Below are positions 36,755 through 44,933 of a stretch of DNA of 64,000 bases, one piece after another. Source of the stretch: Mongoliitalea lutea (GTDB taxonomy: Bacteria; Bacteroidota; Bacteroidia; Cytophagales; Cyclobacteriaceae); contig NZ_BMYF01000014.1 in NCBI RefSeq assembly GCF_014652135.1, positions 56,777 to 120,776 of the forward strand, given 5' to 3'. The position numbers and the translations under genes are program-made. The notes below the pieces were generated by a model. It was not told the DNA's origin. It made no database searches and worked only from the letters and a program-made list of their open reading frames with translations. Numbering within the stretch: the first letter of the stretch is position 1; each line of letters starts with the position of its first letter.

Positions 36755-37882
36755 ATCAAATTTTCTAAAGATCAATTGTAGAAACTCATCCAATGCATCT
36801 GATTGAATATCCCACTTTAATTCATCTACATATCGTAAGTTAAGTAAATTGATAGCCTCGTTAAATGTCTCACATTGATCAATTGACTTTAAGGCATGCC
36901 GCAGCAAATCCGGGTTTCCATCAAAGAGTTCTTTGGTAAACATAAAACGTTGATTGATACCAATACTTTCGTTTAGCTCTTTGATATTCATTTTCATCAC
37001 CCCATATTCTTCGGATTCAAAACGAGACCAAATTACCTGGGCATCTAATTTCCCCTCTTTTAATTCCAACGGTTTCGTTGCTTCCGATTTCGCAGAGGAC
37101 TCTATAACGGCTACTTCTTTGACTTCTATTTCTACACTATAACTAGGAACTTCCTTTTTTTGCTCAACTATAGGCGTAAATAAAGACGATCTTTTCCCTT
37201 CTACGGCTGAATCAACCATTTCCTTTGAAACAGGAAGCTCTTTCGGGCTGTCCTCTTTATTTGCTAAAAACAATTGATTGAAATCAATACTCACCTCCTT
37301 ATTTAAAGAAGTCAGTAATTCCTCAGAGGTTCTGAGGGTGGATATCTGCTGTTCGTAGTTATTTTTTAGAGCGGCGATATACGCTTTGTGGGAAAATCCT
37401 AAAGCAGCCCTGTCTATTAAATTCTCTACAAGAGCACTGTGCCATTTGAAATACCTTTTGTTTTCTTTAAAGTAATTGTTCAACTGTTCTTCTGGACATT
37501 TTTCAATTTCTGAGCTAAAAAACAAAACTGGGTCGGTGGCAAGATAGATAGAGTCAATTACAGCCGCTATCAACAGGGGTTCAAAATTTTCCCTATCAAT
37601 TTTTATTGTCCTAGATAATACATTCATGAAGTCTTTTAGTGCGTCATGAACTGCTTTGTCCCGATAATCAAAAAAAGGACTAGCTTTGAGCTTTTCAAGT
37701 TCCTCTTGCCATGCAGCAAATAAGGCTTTAATCACAAAAAAATTTATTTGTTCTGATGCCGTTAATTGAACGATTTGCGGTCCTGTTATGTATTTAAACT
37801 GATTAAAATACCCATCACAAACTTTGTTGGTGAAGTTTTTAACATAATTTTCTAGGTATAGTTGATTTAATTGCCTTTTCAT
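36743..37882 (-). CDS. Unrecognised 379-residue cytoplasmic protein
   Basis: I do not recognise this protein. It has no signal peptide or membrane segment. Residues 1-200 are predicted mostly helical with regular heptad-like spacing (QEELEKLKASPFFDYRDKAVHDA...EEQLNNYFKENKRYFKWH). The middle (about 215-285) is charged and low-complexity (PKELPVSKEMVDSAVEGKRS, VEIEVKEVAVIESSAKSE). The C-terminal 90 residues are again helical and better ordered (KMNIKELNESIGINQRFMFTKELFDG...WDIQSDALDEFLQLIFRKFDKRG). That tail resembles a motif found at the end of other Bacteroidota hypothetical proteins (IGINDKFLFxxELFxG). It is divergent from the ferredoxin gene with 41 bases between them. Confidence 0.8.
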   Translation of the reverse strand: MKRQLNQLYLENYVKNFTNKVCDGYFNQFKYITGPQIVQLTASEQINFFVIKALFAAWQEELEKLKASPFFDYRDKAVHDALKDFMNVLSRTIKIDRENFEPLLIAAVIDSIYLATDPVLFFSSEIEKCPEEQLNNYFKENKRYFKWHSALVENLIDRAALGFSHKAYIAALKNNYEQQISTLRTSEELLTSLNKEVSIDFNQLFLANKEDSPKELPVSKEMVDSAVEGKRSSLFTPIVEQKKEVPSYSVEIEVKEVAVIESSAKSEATKPLELKEGKLDAQVIWSRFESEEYGVMKMNIKELNESIGINQRFMFTKELFDGNPDLLRHALKSIDQCETFNEAINLLNLRYVDELKWDIQSDALDEFLQLIFRKFDKRG

Positions 37883-37923
37883 ATAAACCTTGCTAATTAA
37901 TTTGTGGAGTAAAGAGAAAACCT

Positions 37924-38250
37924 ATGGTGAAAATTATAATAGAAAATTTAAACCACGAAGAAATAAGCTCTAGTTCCTCTGGTCGTAAAGTTATTGAATT
38001 AATTCATGAAAACTACATTGATTGGATGCATGCTTGTGGAAAAAAAGGACGATGCACCTCTTGCAAAATGATTGTTATAAAAGGTGGCGAAAATCTTGAC
38101 GAACTTACAGACCGGGAAGAATTTTTCAAATCGAAAGGTCGATTAAAAACCAATGAACGCTTAACTTGCCAAACCAAAATTAAACAAGGGGAGCTGCTTA
38201 TACGAGTAGCTGATGAAAATAAATTTCCACATATCTCATACTCAGATTAA
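37924..38250 (+). CDS. 2Fe-2S ferredoxin (adrenodoxin-type cysteine spacing)
   Basis: A 108-residue small electron carrier. The cysteine ligands are Cys38-x5-Cys44-x2-Cys47 (HACGKKGRCTSCKMIV) and Cys82 (ERLTCQTK), the C-x5-C-x2-C spacing of adrenodoxin-like ferredoxins. The beta-grasp fold is supported by the N-terminal VKIIIENL and C-terminal GELLIRV strands. It lies 3 bases before tdk and is likely co-transcribed with tdk and recO. The redox partner is not evident from the context. Confidence 0.9.
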   Translation: MVKIIIENLNHEEISSSSSGRKVIELIHENYIDWMHACGKKGRCTSCKMIVIKGGENLDELTDREEFFKSKGRLKTNERLTCQTKIKQGELLIRVADENKFPHISYSD

Positions 38251-38253
38251 TAT

Positions 38254-38838
38254 ATGTTTATCGAGCCTTCTTTAGGTAAATTTCACTCCAAAGAACGAAA
38301 AGGACAGCTGGAAGTCATTTGCGGATCTATGTTTTCTGGTAAAACGGAAGAACTTATCCGCAGATTAAACCGTGCGCTGATTGCCAAACAGAAGGTGGAA
38401 ATCTTCAAGCCATCCATTGACAAGCGCTACCATGAAGAAGATGTGGTCTCTCATAACGAAACAGCCATCCGATCCACTCCGGTAAATTTTGCCGAAGATA
38501 TCTTATTGCTAGCAGGCGATTGCGATGTAGTGGGAATCGATGAAGTACAGTTTTTTGATAACCGGATCGTTCACGTAGCAACGGTATTGGCCAATTCTGG
38601 CAAGCGGGTCATTATGGCAGGGTTGGATATGGATTTTGAAGGCAAACCTTTTGAGCCCATGCCACACTTAATGGCTATAGCAGAATACGTTACCAAGGTA
38701 CATGCCATCTGCATGAAATGCGGGGAACTAGCCGCCTATTCCTTCCGATTGATCGAACAAAAGGACAAGGTAGTCTTGGGAGAAAAAGAAAGTTATGAGG
38801 CACGCTGCCGCAAATGTTTCAATGAAGGTAATTCCTGA
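38254..38838 (+). CDS. tdk: Thymidine kinase
   Basis: A 194-residue type II thymidine kinase that phosphorylates thymidine to dTMP in the salvage pathway. Walker A is [15 protein letters not shown], the catalytic/Walker B region is [11 protein letters not shown], the lasso region is [17 protein letters not shown], and two zinc-binding CxxC pairs are visible (CMKCGELA and CRKCF). Length is typical. It is 3 bases after the ferredoxin gene and shares an ATG/TGA overlap with recO. Confidence 0.97.
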   Translation: MFIEPSLGKFHSKERKGQLEVICGSMFSGKTEELIRRLNRALIAKQKVEIFKPSIDKRYHEEDVVSHNETAIRSTPVNFAEDILLLAGDCDVVGIDEVQFFDNRIVHVATVLANSGKRVIMAGLDMDFEGKPFEPMPHLMAIAEYVTKVHAICMKCGELAAYSFRLIEQKDKVVLGEKESYEARCRKCFNEGNS

Positions 38839-39530
38839 TGTTGGTCAAAACACAAGGTTTGGTACTCTCATATATCCGCTTTAAGGATACTTCAATTATT
38901 GTAAAAATCTTTACTCGGGAGCTTGGCCTGAAAAGCTACATTGTAAACGGTGTTCGCTCGAGCACCGCCAAAAGCAAAATGGCCATGTACCAGCCCATGA
39001 CCTTGTTAGACTTAGTAGTATACTTCAAAGAAAGCAGCGCTATCAACCGCATCAATGAGGTAAAACTCCTACATGCCTATCAGCGGGTGCCCTTTGATTT
39101 CAAACGCTCGGGTATTGCGATGTTTATGGCAGAAGTGCTGAGTAAAAGCATTTACGAAGACTATCAAAATGAAAGCTTTTTTGACTTTTTGCATGAGTCT
39201 CTTTTGTTAGTGGATAGCACACAGGTACAACTGGCACATTTCCCGATTGCTTTTTTGCTGGAAAGCTCCAAATACCTAGGCTTTGCTCCTGAAACATCCG
39301 AAGCCTTTTTTGAAGAACTCAATTTGGATTGGGCTTCCATCCGGGATTTTCAACTAGAGGCAGCGTATCTGGCAAACATGTTGGATCAGGCATTTGACTT
39401 TGGTGAACAGGTACCGGGAATGGCTCGGAGAAATCTTTTGGATATGTTGTTAAGCTTTTACACAAGGCATTTGGAACAGGAAAAAGAATGGAAATCCATC
39501 AAAATTCTGCGTCAAATCATGCTGGAATGA
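38838..39530 (+). CDS. recO: DNA repair protein RecO
   Basis: A 230-residue recombination mediator that helps load RecA with RecF/RecR. The N-terminal OB fold (1-80) begins [20 protein letters not shown] with YIVNGVRSSTAKSKMAMYQP. The C-terminal helical domain (about 90-230) is of usual length but lacks the CxxC zinc-finger cysteines of some RecO, as is common in Bacteroidota. The start codon overlaps the tdk stop by one base. Confidence 0.94.
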   Translation: MLVKTQGLVLSYIRFKDTSIIVKIFTRELGLKSYIVNGVRSSTAKSKMAMYQPMTLLDLVVYFKESSAINRINEVKLLHAYQRVPFDFKRSGIAMFMAEVLSKSIYEDYQNESFFDFLHESLLLVDSTQVQLAHFPIAFLLESSKYLGFAPETSEAFFEELNLDWASIRDFQLEAAYLANMLDQAFDFGEQVPGMARRNLLDMLLSFYTRHLEQEKEWKSIKILRQIMLE

Positions 39531-39570
39531 CAAAATTTCTGCTTTTTGAGTAGAGAAAAAACATAAAAAC

Positions 39571-39601
39571 TTGTGTAATCCAAAGTCTTGGCTTATTATT
39601 G
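39571..39601 (+). promoter_or_regulatory. Candidate rho promoter
   Basis: TTG (39571-39573), 20 bases, then TATTATTG (39594-39601), one mismatch from TAnnTTTG. Use would give rho a leader of about 130 bases. Confidence 0.35.
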
Positions 39602-39735
39602 TGGCGTTACAGTATCCCAAAATCCTCTCCCCGTGGATTTTATACTCGCCTGAATACCTTTTTCATTCAGTTCAGTAATACTCAATACACATTCAAATTA
39701 TCAATTACATCATTATCTAATTTCATAAGCTTTTT

Positions 39736-41535
39736 ATGTATAACATAGAAGAATTAAGGATCAGACTTCTCTCTGAATTGAAGGAGATTGCTGAGGAGTT
39801 GGGTGTCAAAAACTTTAAGACACTCAAAAAAGACGACTTGATTTATGCCATTTTGGATCAGCAAGCGATCACCCCCGAATCAGCCCTCCCCAAAAAGAAA
39901 CCTTCTGTCGTAGAAGTAGAAGAGAAAAAATCACCCGAACCCACCGCTGAAAAAGCACCCAAAAAAGAAGACAAACCTACAGAGGCTCCAGCCAAGCCAA
40001 AATTCAAACGAGAAAATGTAGGTGTTATTCCACAGGAGGAACCAAAGGCAGAAGCCAAAGCCCCTCAAAAAGAGCGTGAACGAACTCCCAAAAGAGAAGA
40101 AAAATCAGAAGCGCCCGCACCGGCACCCAAGCCAGTCACTACCGTAGCTACTCCAGAAGAAGAGAAACCAAAATTTATCAGACCTCGCAGAAAGGTGGTA
40201 GAAATTGAGCCTTCCTTGGATCCTGTGGCCTCTTCTGATACGGTAGAAGAAAAAGCTGCTCCCGAAGTAGAAAAGAAAGCTGCCGAACGATTCGAACCGA
40301 AGGCAGAAGCAGAGGTGGAACTGCCAAGAAGAAAGAATTTCCGTGACATAGAAGAAGCACATATTCCTACCGCGGAAGTAATCCCATCTAAGAAAAAACC
40401 TTATGTAAGTCCAAGAGAGTTTGAGGGAATCATAGAAAACGAAGGCGTATTGGAAATCATGTCTGAGGGCTATGGATTCCTACGTTCATTGGATTACAAC
40501 TACTTGGCTTCACCGGATGATATCTACGTATCTCCTTCCCAGATCAAGCTTTTTGGTTTGAAGACTGGTGACCATATCAAAGGTACTATCCGTCCTCCAA
40601 AAGAGGGAGAAAAATACTTTGCCTTATTAAAAGTCATTACTGTCAATGGCAAGACTACCGAGGAAATCAGAGACCGTATTCCATTTGAATACCTGACTCC
40701 ATTGTTCCCGGAAGAGCGCTTGAATCTATCTACCAAGCATGACAACTACTCTACCAGAATCTTGGATCTATTTGCTCCTATAGGTAAGGGTCAGCGTGGG
40801 ATGATTGTAGCGCAGCCAAAGACAGGTAAGACTGTGTTATTGCAACAGATTGCCAATGCCATTGCAGAAAATCATCCGGAAGTACACTTAATGGTCTTGT
40901 TGATCGATGAGCGTCCGGAAGAAGTGACGGATATGGCCCGTTCTGTGAAAGGAGAAGTTATTTCTTCTACTTTCGATGAGCAAGCAGAAAGACATGTGAA
41001 AGTAGCCACCATCGTGTTGGAAAAAGCCAAGCGAATGGTAGAATGTGGTCATGATGTAGTGATCCTATTGGATTCCATCACCCGTCTGGCAAGAGCTTAT
41101 AATACCGTGGTACCTTCTTCCGGAAAAATCCTTTCTGGTGGTGTAGATGCCAATGCCCTTCATAAGCCGAAGCGATTCTTTGGTGCAGCAAGAAATGTAG
41201 AAAACGGTGGTTCCTTGACCATCATCGCTACAGCCTTGGTGGAAACAGGTTCCAAAATGGACGAAGTAATCTTTGAAGAATTCAAGGGCACAGGCAATAT
41301 GGAATTGGCCTTGGACAGAAAGCTCTCCAACAGAAGAATCTACCCTGCGATCGATGTACCAAGTTCCGGTACACGAAGAGAGGATCTATTGATGGACAAG
41401 GAAGAGATGCAGCGTGTATGGATTCTGCGCAAACTGATGTCCGATATGACTTCTCAGGAAGCTATGGAATTCCTCTTGCAACGAATGCGTGGTACCCGGG
41501 ATAATATTGAATTCCTGATCAGCATGAATGGGTAA
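39736..41535 (+). CDS. rho: Transcription termination factor Rho with long N-terminal insertion
   Basis: A 599-residue hexameric RNA helicase. The Rho_N helical domain (1-45) is followed by a low-complexity Lys/Glu/Pro/Ala insertion of about 175 residues (50-225), then the cold-shock RNA-binding domain (about 228-305, [15 protein letters not shown]) and the ATPase core. The core has Walker [13 protein letters not shown] (355-366), [16 protein letters not shown] (Walker B and Q-loop region) and the R-loop [17 protein letters not shown]. The insertion makes it about 180 residues longer than E. coli Rho. Insertions of this kind are known in Bacteroides Rho, where they affect phase separation. 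The gene ends with a strong intrinsic terminator. Confidence 0.97.
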   Translation: MYNIEELRIRLLSELKEIAEELGVKNFKTLKKDDLIYAILDQQAITPESALPKKKPSVVEVEEKKSPEPTAEKAPKKEDKPTEAPAKPKFKRENVGVIPQEEPKAEAKAPQKERERTPKREEKSEAPAPAPKPVTTVATPEEEKPKFIRPRRKVVEIEPSLDPVASSDTVEEKAAPEVEKKAAERFEPKAEAEVELPRRKNFRDIEEAHIPTAEVIPSKKKPYVSPREFEGIIENEGVLEIMSEGYGFLRSLDYNYLASPDDIYVSPSQIKLFGLKTGDHIKGTIRPPKEGEKYFALLKVITVNGKTTEEIRDRIPFEYLTPLFPEERLNLSTKHDNYSTRILDLFAPIGKGQRGMIVAQPKTGKTVLLQQIANAIAENHPEVHLMVLLIDERPEEVTDMARSVKGEVISSTFDEQAERHVKVATIVLEKAKRMVECGHDVVILLDSITRLARAYNTVVPSSGKILSGGVDANALHKPKRFFGAARNVENGGSLTIIATALVETGSKMDEVIFEEFKGTGNMELALDRKLSNRRIYPAIDVPSSGTRREDLLMDKEEMQRVWILRKLMSDMTSQEAMEFLLQRMRGTRDNIEFLISMNG

Positions 41536-41555
41536 AAACCTGAATGATCACTGAA

Positions 41556-41588
41556 AAAACTCCAACTTTTAGTAGTTGGAGTTTTTTT
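41556..41588 (+). terminator. Intrinsic terminator of rho
   Basis: AAAACTCCAACT / AGTTGGAGTTTT stem with a 6-base loop and a T-tract, starting 20 bases after the rho stop. Confidence 0.93.
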
Positions 41589-41697
41589 GTAACTAAAAAA
41601 TTGCAAATTGAATTAATTTTATTGTTTTAAAAAAATAAAATTTGGTAATATTGTTAGTAGTTCACATTTTTATACTCATTTATTCACCACGATTGGC

Positions 41698-44685
41698 ATG
41701 AATACCTTCCTCAAAACTAAACTTGCTGCGCTGTTAACAGTTTTTGGAATTGTCGTACTTATAACTTTTTATACCGCAATTACGGTAAATCAAGCAAAGG
41801 CAGAAGGTTCGGGCACTTGGGGTACGGCAACAAATAGACAGAGTATGTTATGGATGCCAAGTGCAGGAAGGCGTCTTGTAACTGAACCTGTTGGAGAAGG
41901 ATGGTTTACCTCCGGGTATAATTATAGGGGTTTTATGTTGCTCCCTTCGACGGCAAATACCACAAATTATCCAAATTACAACACAAACTATAACCCTCAA
42001 CACCGGGTATTTGTGTATGTGAGAAATGGCGAAACGGTATTTTGGGGTTTCAGATTAACAGCTGCAATTAGGAGAAGAACTAATCTCTCCACCAGTAACA
42101 ATATACGTGTAAGATGGTATTATGATGCCAATGATTCCGGCTATTTTCCAACAGCTAGGACGGTTGGCGAAGGAAGAACTATGATTCAATATCAGGAGTA
42201 TAATGCTGTTGGAGGAGGAGGGGCCAGTGGCAGGCCGGCCAATGCTGCTGCAGCAGCGAATGGCCCAAGTCAAGTAACCAATACAGGTTATACTGGATTT
42301 TCATTTACTAATGACACTGGTCAAGATCGTGCATTTTGGATAGAAATAACGGATATATGGAATGAACCTATTTGGGACGGTGCAAATATTGATTTTTGGG
42401 ACGTAACAGTAGCCTCAGGTACTCCCGGTAATTACACTCGCATCAATGGACGTCTGTATTGTAAATTTTGGAGCATTGCCAATTCACGAAGTGATAAAAC
42501 AGCTTACGCTAGTGGTGTTTCCTTTAGCATAGCAGAGAATTTCAGATTCCATACAGACTTTGGTTTTTTCGTACCGGTTGATAACACATTCACACCTGAC
42601 CCAAATGACTATTTTGTTAAAAGAATAACTTTTCCCCAAGCAAGTGGTGGGTGGACAAATTTTTTCGCTAATGAAAATGGCCCTAGAAACAACCTGAGCT
42701 TTGATGAAAACCGAAGGTCAATTACAAATAACCCCGTCACCAATCAACCCCCACCACCCAATATCCAGTATCCTTTATTTTTAAATGATCCTGACCCATC
42801 GATTTGGCAGACAACTGAACCACCTACCGTAGGTTTGGATGTGGTATATGATGAAAAAGAAGCCCCTTTAACAGGAGGTGAAGCATTTATCGATATTGAT
42901 GTATCATTACCCGCAGTAGTGGATATTTTGATCGATCTCAACGGAAATGGAATCTATGATGAAGGAGTGGATTTACTCATATCAAGAAATTTTACAGAGC
43001 CAGGAGTTTACCAAATCTATTGGAATGGAGAAGATTCCAGTGGTAACGAAATTGAAAGTGGCGCCGAAGTTGATTTTTATGTAGCGGTAATTTTCTTCCC
43101 TGTGCATTTCCCAATTTACGATCTAGAATATAGCAATGGAATCTTTGTACGAAATATTCGACCAGGAAACCTCAATGAACCCAATGATATCTATTGGGAT
43201 GACTCCTTGATTCCGAGAACTGGTCCAGGAATAACAGGAAGTCCCCAGTCTATTCCTGTAAACCTTACAGGAGTACCAAGCCCCGACCACCGCTGGACAG
43301 CAACAGGTGATAACGGCTTTGGAAATAACGTAACGATCAATACTTGGGCGGCATCTTACTATACAGAAGTAAAAGAAAGTTCTTCTTTTTCTTTTTACAG
43401 AATTTATGGGAATGTATTCAATGATGTCAATGGACTTGCCGACAATCTAATCAGTGGACCAAGTTCAGGCCTTACAAATCTTAGAGTAGTCCTTATCAAT
43501 GAAGCGAATCGGGTAGTGAGGTCTTCGCCAGTACAAGCAGATGGAACATTTACACTACTAAGAGTGCCTAATGGAACTTTAAGTATAATGCTAACCACTC
43601 GTTCAAGTGTACTTGGTGCAGCTCCCCCCGAACAAAGGATTCCGGCAGCTTGGGAAAGTGTAGGTGAAAATTTAGGACCAGGCGAAGGTAGTGATGGAAT
43701 TGTCGATGGAATTCTTACAGGTGTTGTGGTAAACAATGCCACTTTATTTCACGCTAACTTTGGTATAAGGCTTATTAATGCAGATTTAACAGTTTTAAAA
43801 ATTGTAAATGAAACTTTCCCAAGAATCGGTACGCCAGTAGAATTTACAATTATTGCGGGAAATAATGGGGTTAGTGGATATTCGAATGCCAGAGAGGTCG
43901 AAGTACAAGAAAATATGCCAGATGGCTATGAATATATTAGCCATACTGTAAGCAGAGGCTCATTTGACCCTACCACAGGAATATGGACACTGGGCGATAT
44001 GAATTATGGTGAATCAGCAACTCTAAGCATTACAGCTATGGTTGTAGACCATACGGATTATGAAAATACCGTATCAATCACTACGCCAACATTTGAAGAA
44101 GATCTGACCAACAACTTTGCGGCTGCCAGTACGATTCCATTTGTCATTGTATCTCTAGAATGGTTATCCTTTGAAGGTTGGGCCAAAAACAATAGAACTA
44201 TAGAATTGAAATGGATCACCTCTGAGGAGAATGAAAAACATTTATTCAATGTATGGAGGTCTCCCAATGGCAGGGATTGGAGGAAAATAGCAAGTGTCCC
44301 AAATGAAATTGATGCAGGCAATAAAGGAAGATATACGATTATCGATCAAAACCCTATGCTGGGAATTAATTTTTACAGGCTTGAATACCAAGATCTTACA
44401 GGGCAAGCTGATTTTTCAGAGGTCATTCGTGTAGACTTATTTAAAGAGCAAGCGTTCACCGTTTTTCCCAACCCTCACAAAGACAGCTTTCAGATTCAAG
44501 CACTGAATTTGGAAAACTACCAGCTAGAATTATTCGATGCTATGGGGAAGACTTTACAAGTGCCCATGACAGCCATTGATAGTCATACGATACAAGTAAA
44601 AACCCAGCATTTACCCCAGGGAGTCTATTTTATTAGGGTCTTTAATCAAGAGCAATCATTGATCAAAAAACTGCTGAAGGACTAA
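41698..44685 (+). CDS. T9SS-exported surface protein with DUF11 and type A sorting domain
   Basis: A 995-residue cell-surface protein. It has a signal peptide (about 1-36, ending NQAKAEG) and a long N-terminal region without recognised family (about 37-360). A Ca-binding-type loop (DLNGNGIYDEGVD, about 418-430) lies in a FlgD-like beta domain (GVYQIYWNGEDSSGNEIESG). An SdrD-B-like beta domain follows (about 565-640, GNVFNDVNG...VPNGTLSIML), then a DUF11 repeat (about 698-815, LKIVNETFPRIGTPVEFTII). The type IX C-terminal domain covers the last 80 residues (FTVFPNPHKDSFQIQ...GVYFIRVFNQEQSLIKK). It is separated from rho by a terminator. Likely a large secreted or anchored adhesin-like protein; ligand unknown. 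Confidence 0.85.
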   Translation: MNTFLKTKLAALLTVFGIVVLITFYTAITVNQAKAEGSGTWGTATNRQSMLWMPSAGRRLVTEPVGEGWFTSGYNYRGFMLLPSTANTTNYPNYNTNYNPQHRVFVYVRNGETVFWGFRLTAAIRRRTNLSTSNNIRVRWYYDANDSGYFPTARTVGEGRTMIQYQEYNAVGGGGASGRPANAAAAANGPSQVTNTGYTGFSFTNDTGQDRAFWIEITDIWNEPIWDGANIDFWDVTVASGTPGNYTRINGRLYCKFWSIANSRSDKTAYASGVSFSIAENFRFHTDFGFFVPVDNTFTPDPNDYFVKRITFPQASGGWTNFFANENGPRNNLSFDENRRSITNNPVTNQPPPPNIQYPLFLNDPDPSIWQTTEPPTVGLDVVYDEKEAPLTGGEAFIDIDVSLPAVVDILIDLNGNGIYDEGVDLLISRNFTEPGVYQIYWNGEDSSGNEIESGAEVDFYVAVIFFPVHFPIYDLEYSNGIFVRNIRPGNLNEPNDIYWDDSLIPRTGPGITGSPQSIPVNLTGVPSPDHRWTATGDNGFGNNVTINTWAASYYTEVKESSSFSFYRIYGNVFNDVNGLADNLISGPSSGLTNLRVVLINEANRVVRSSPVQADGTFTLLRVPNGTLSIMLTTRSSVLGAAPPEQRIPAAWESVGENLGPGEGSDGIVDGILTGVVVNNATLFHANFGIRLINADLTVLKIVNETFPRIGTPVEFTIIAGNNGVSGYSNAREVEVQENMPDGYEYISHTVSRGSFDPTTGIWTLGDMNYGESATLSITAMVVDHTDYENTVSITTPTFEEDLTNNFAAASTIPFVIVSLEWLSFEGWAKNNRTIELKWITSEENEKHLFNVWRSPNGRDWRKIASVPNEIDAGNKGRYTIIDQNPMLGINFYRLEYQDLTGQADFSEVIRVDLFKEQAFTVFPNPHKDSFQIQALNLENYQLELFDAMGKTLQVPMTAIDSHTIQVKTQHLPQGVYFIRVFNQEQSLIKKLLKD

Positions 44686-44751
44686 ATCCCTTACTTTCAC
44701 ATAGTAATTTTGATTTTTTTAAAAAAATAATTTTAAATGCATTTTTTTTTG

Positions 44752-44782
44752 TTTGAAATACATTTAATATTCGCTAACTTTG
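44752..44782 (+). promoter_or_regulatory. Promoter of the glycine-rich surface protein gene
   Basis: TTTG (44752-44755), 19 bases, TAACTTTG (44775-44782): a near-perfect Bacteroidota promoter. The predicted start near 44788 leaves a leader of about 145 bases with no obvious structure. Confidence 0.72.
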
Positions 44783-44933
44783 TGATACTAAAACAAATAG
44801 AGAAACAGTTCGCCCAAAAAATAACATGTTTTTCAGAGCAATTTGTTTTTTATCAATACAATTAAGTTTCATCCCTAGAAAAATCATATTCTTTAGCAAT
44901 TAACCAAGACGCTAAAGAACACCCTTAAATACT

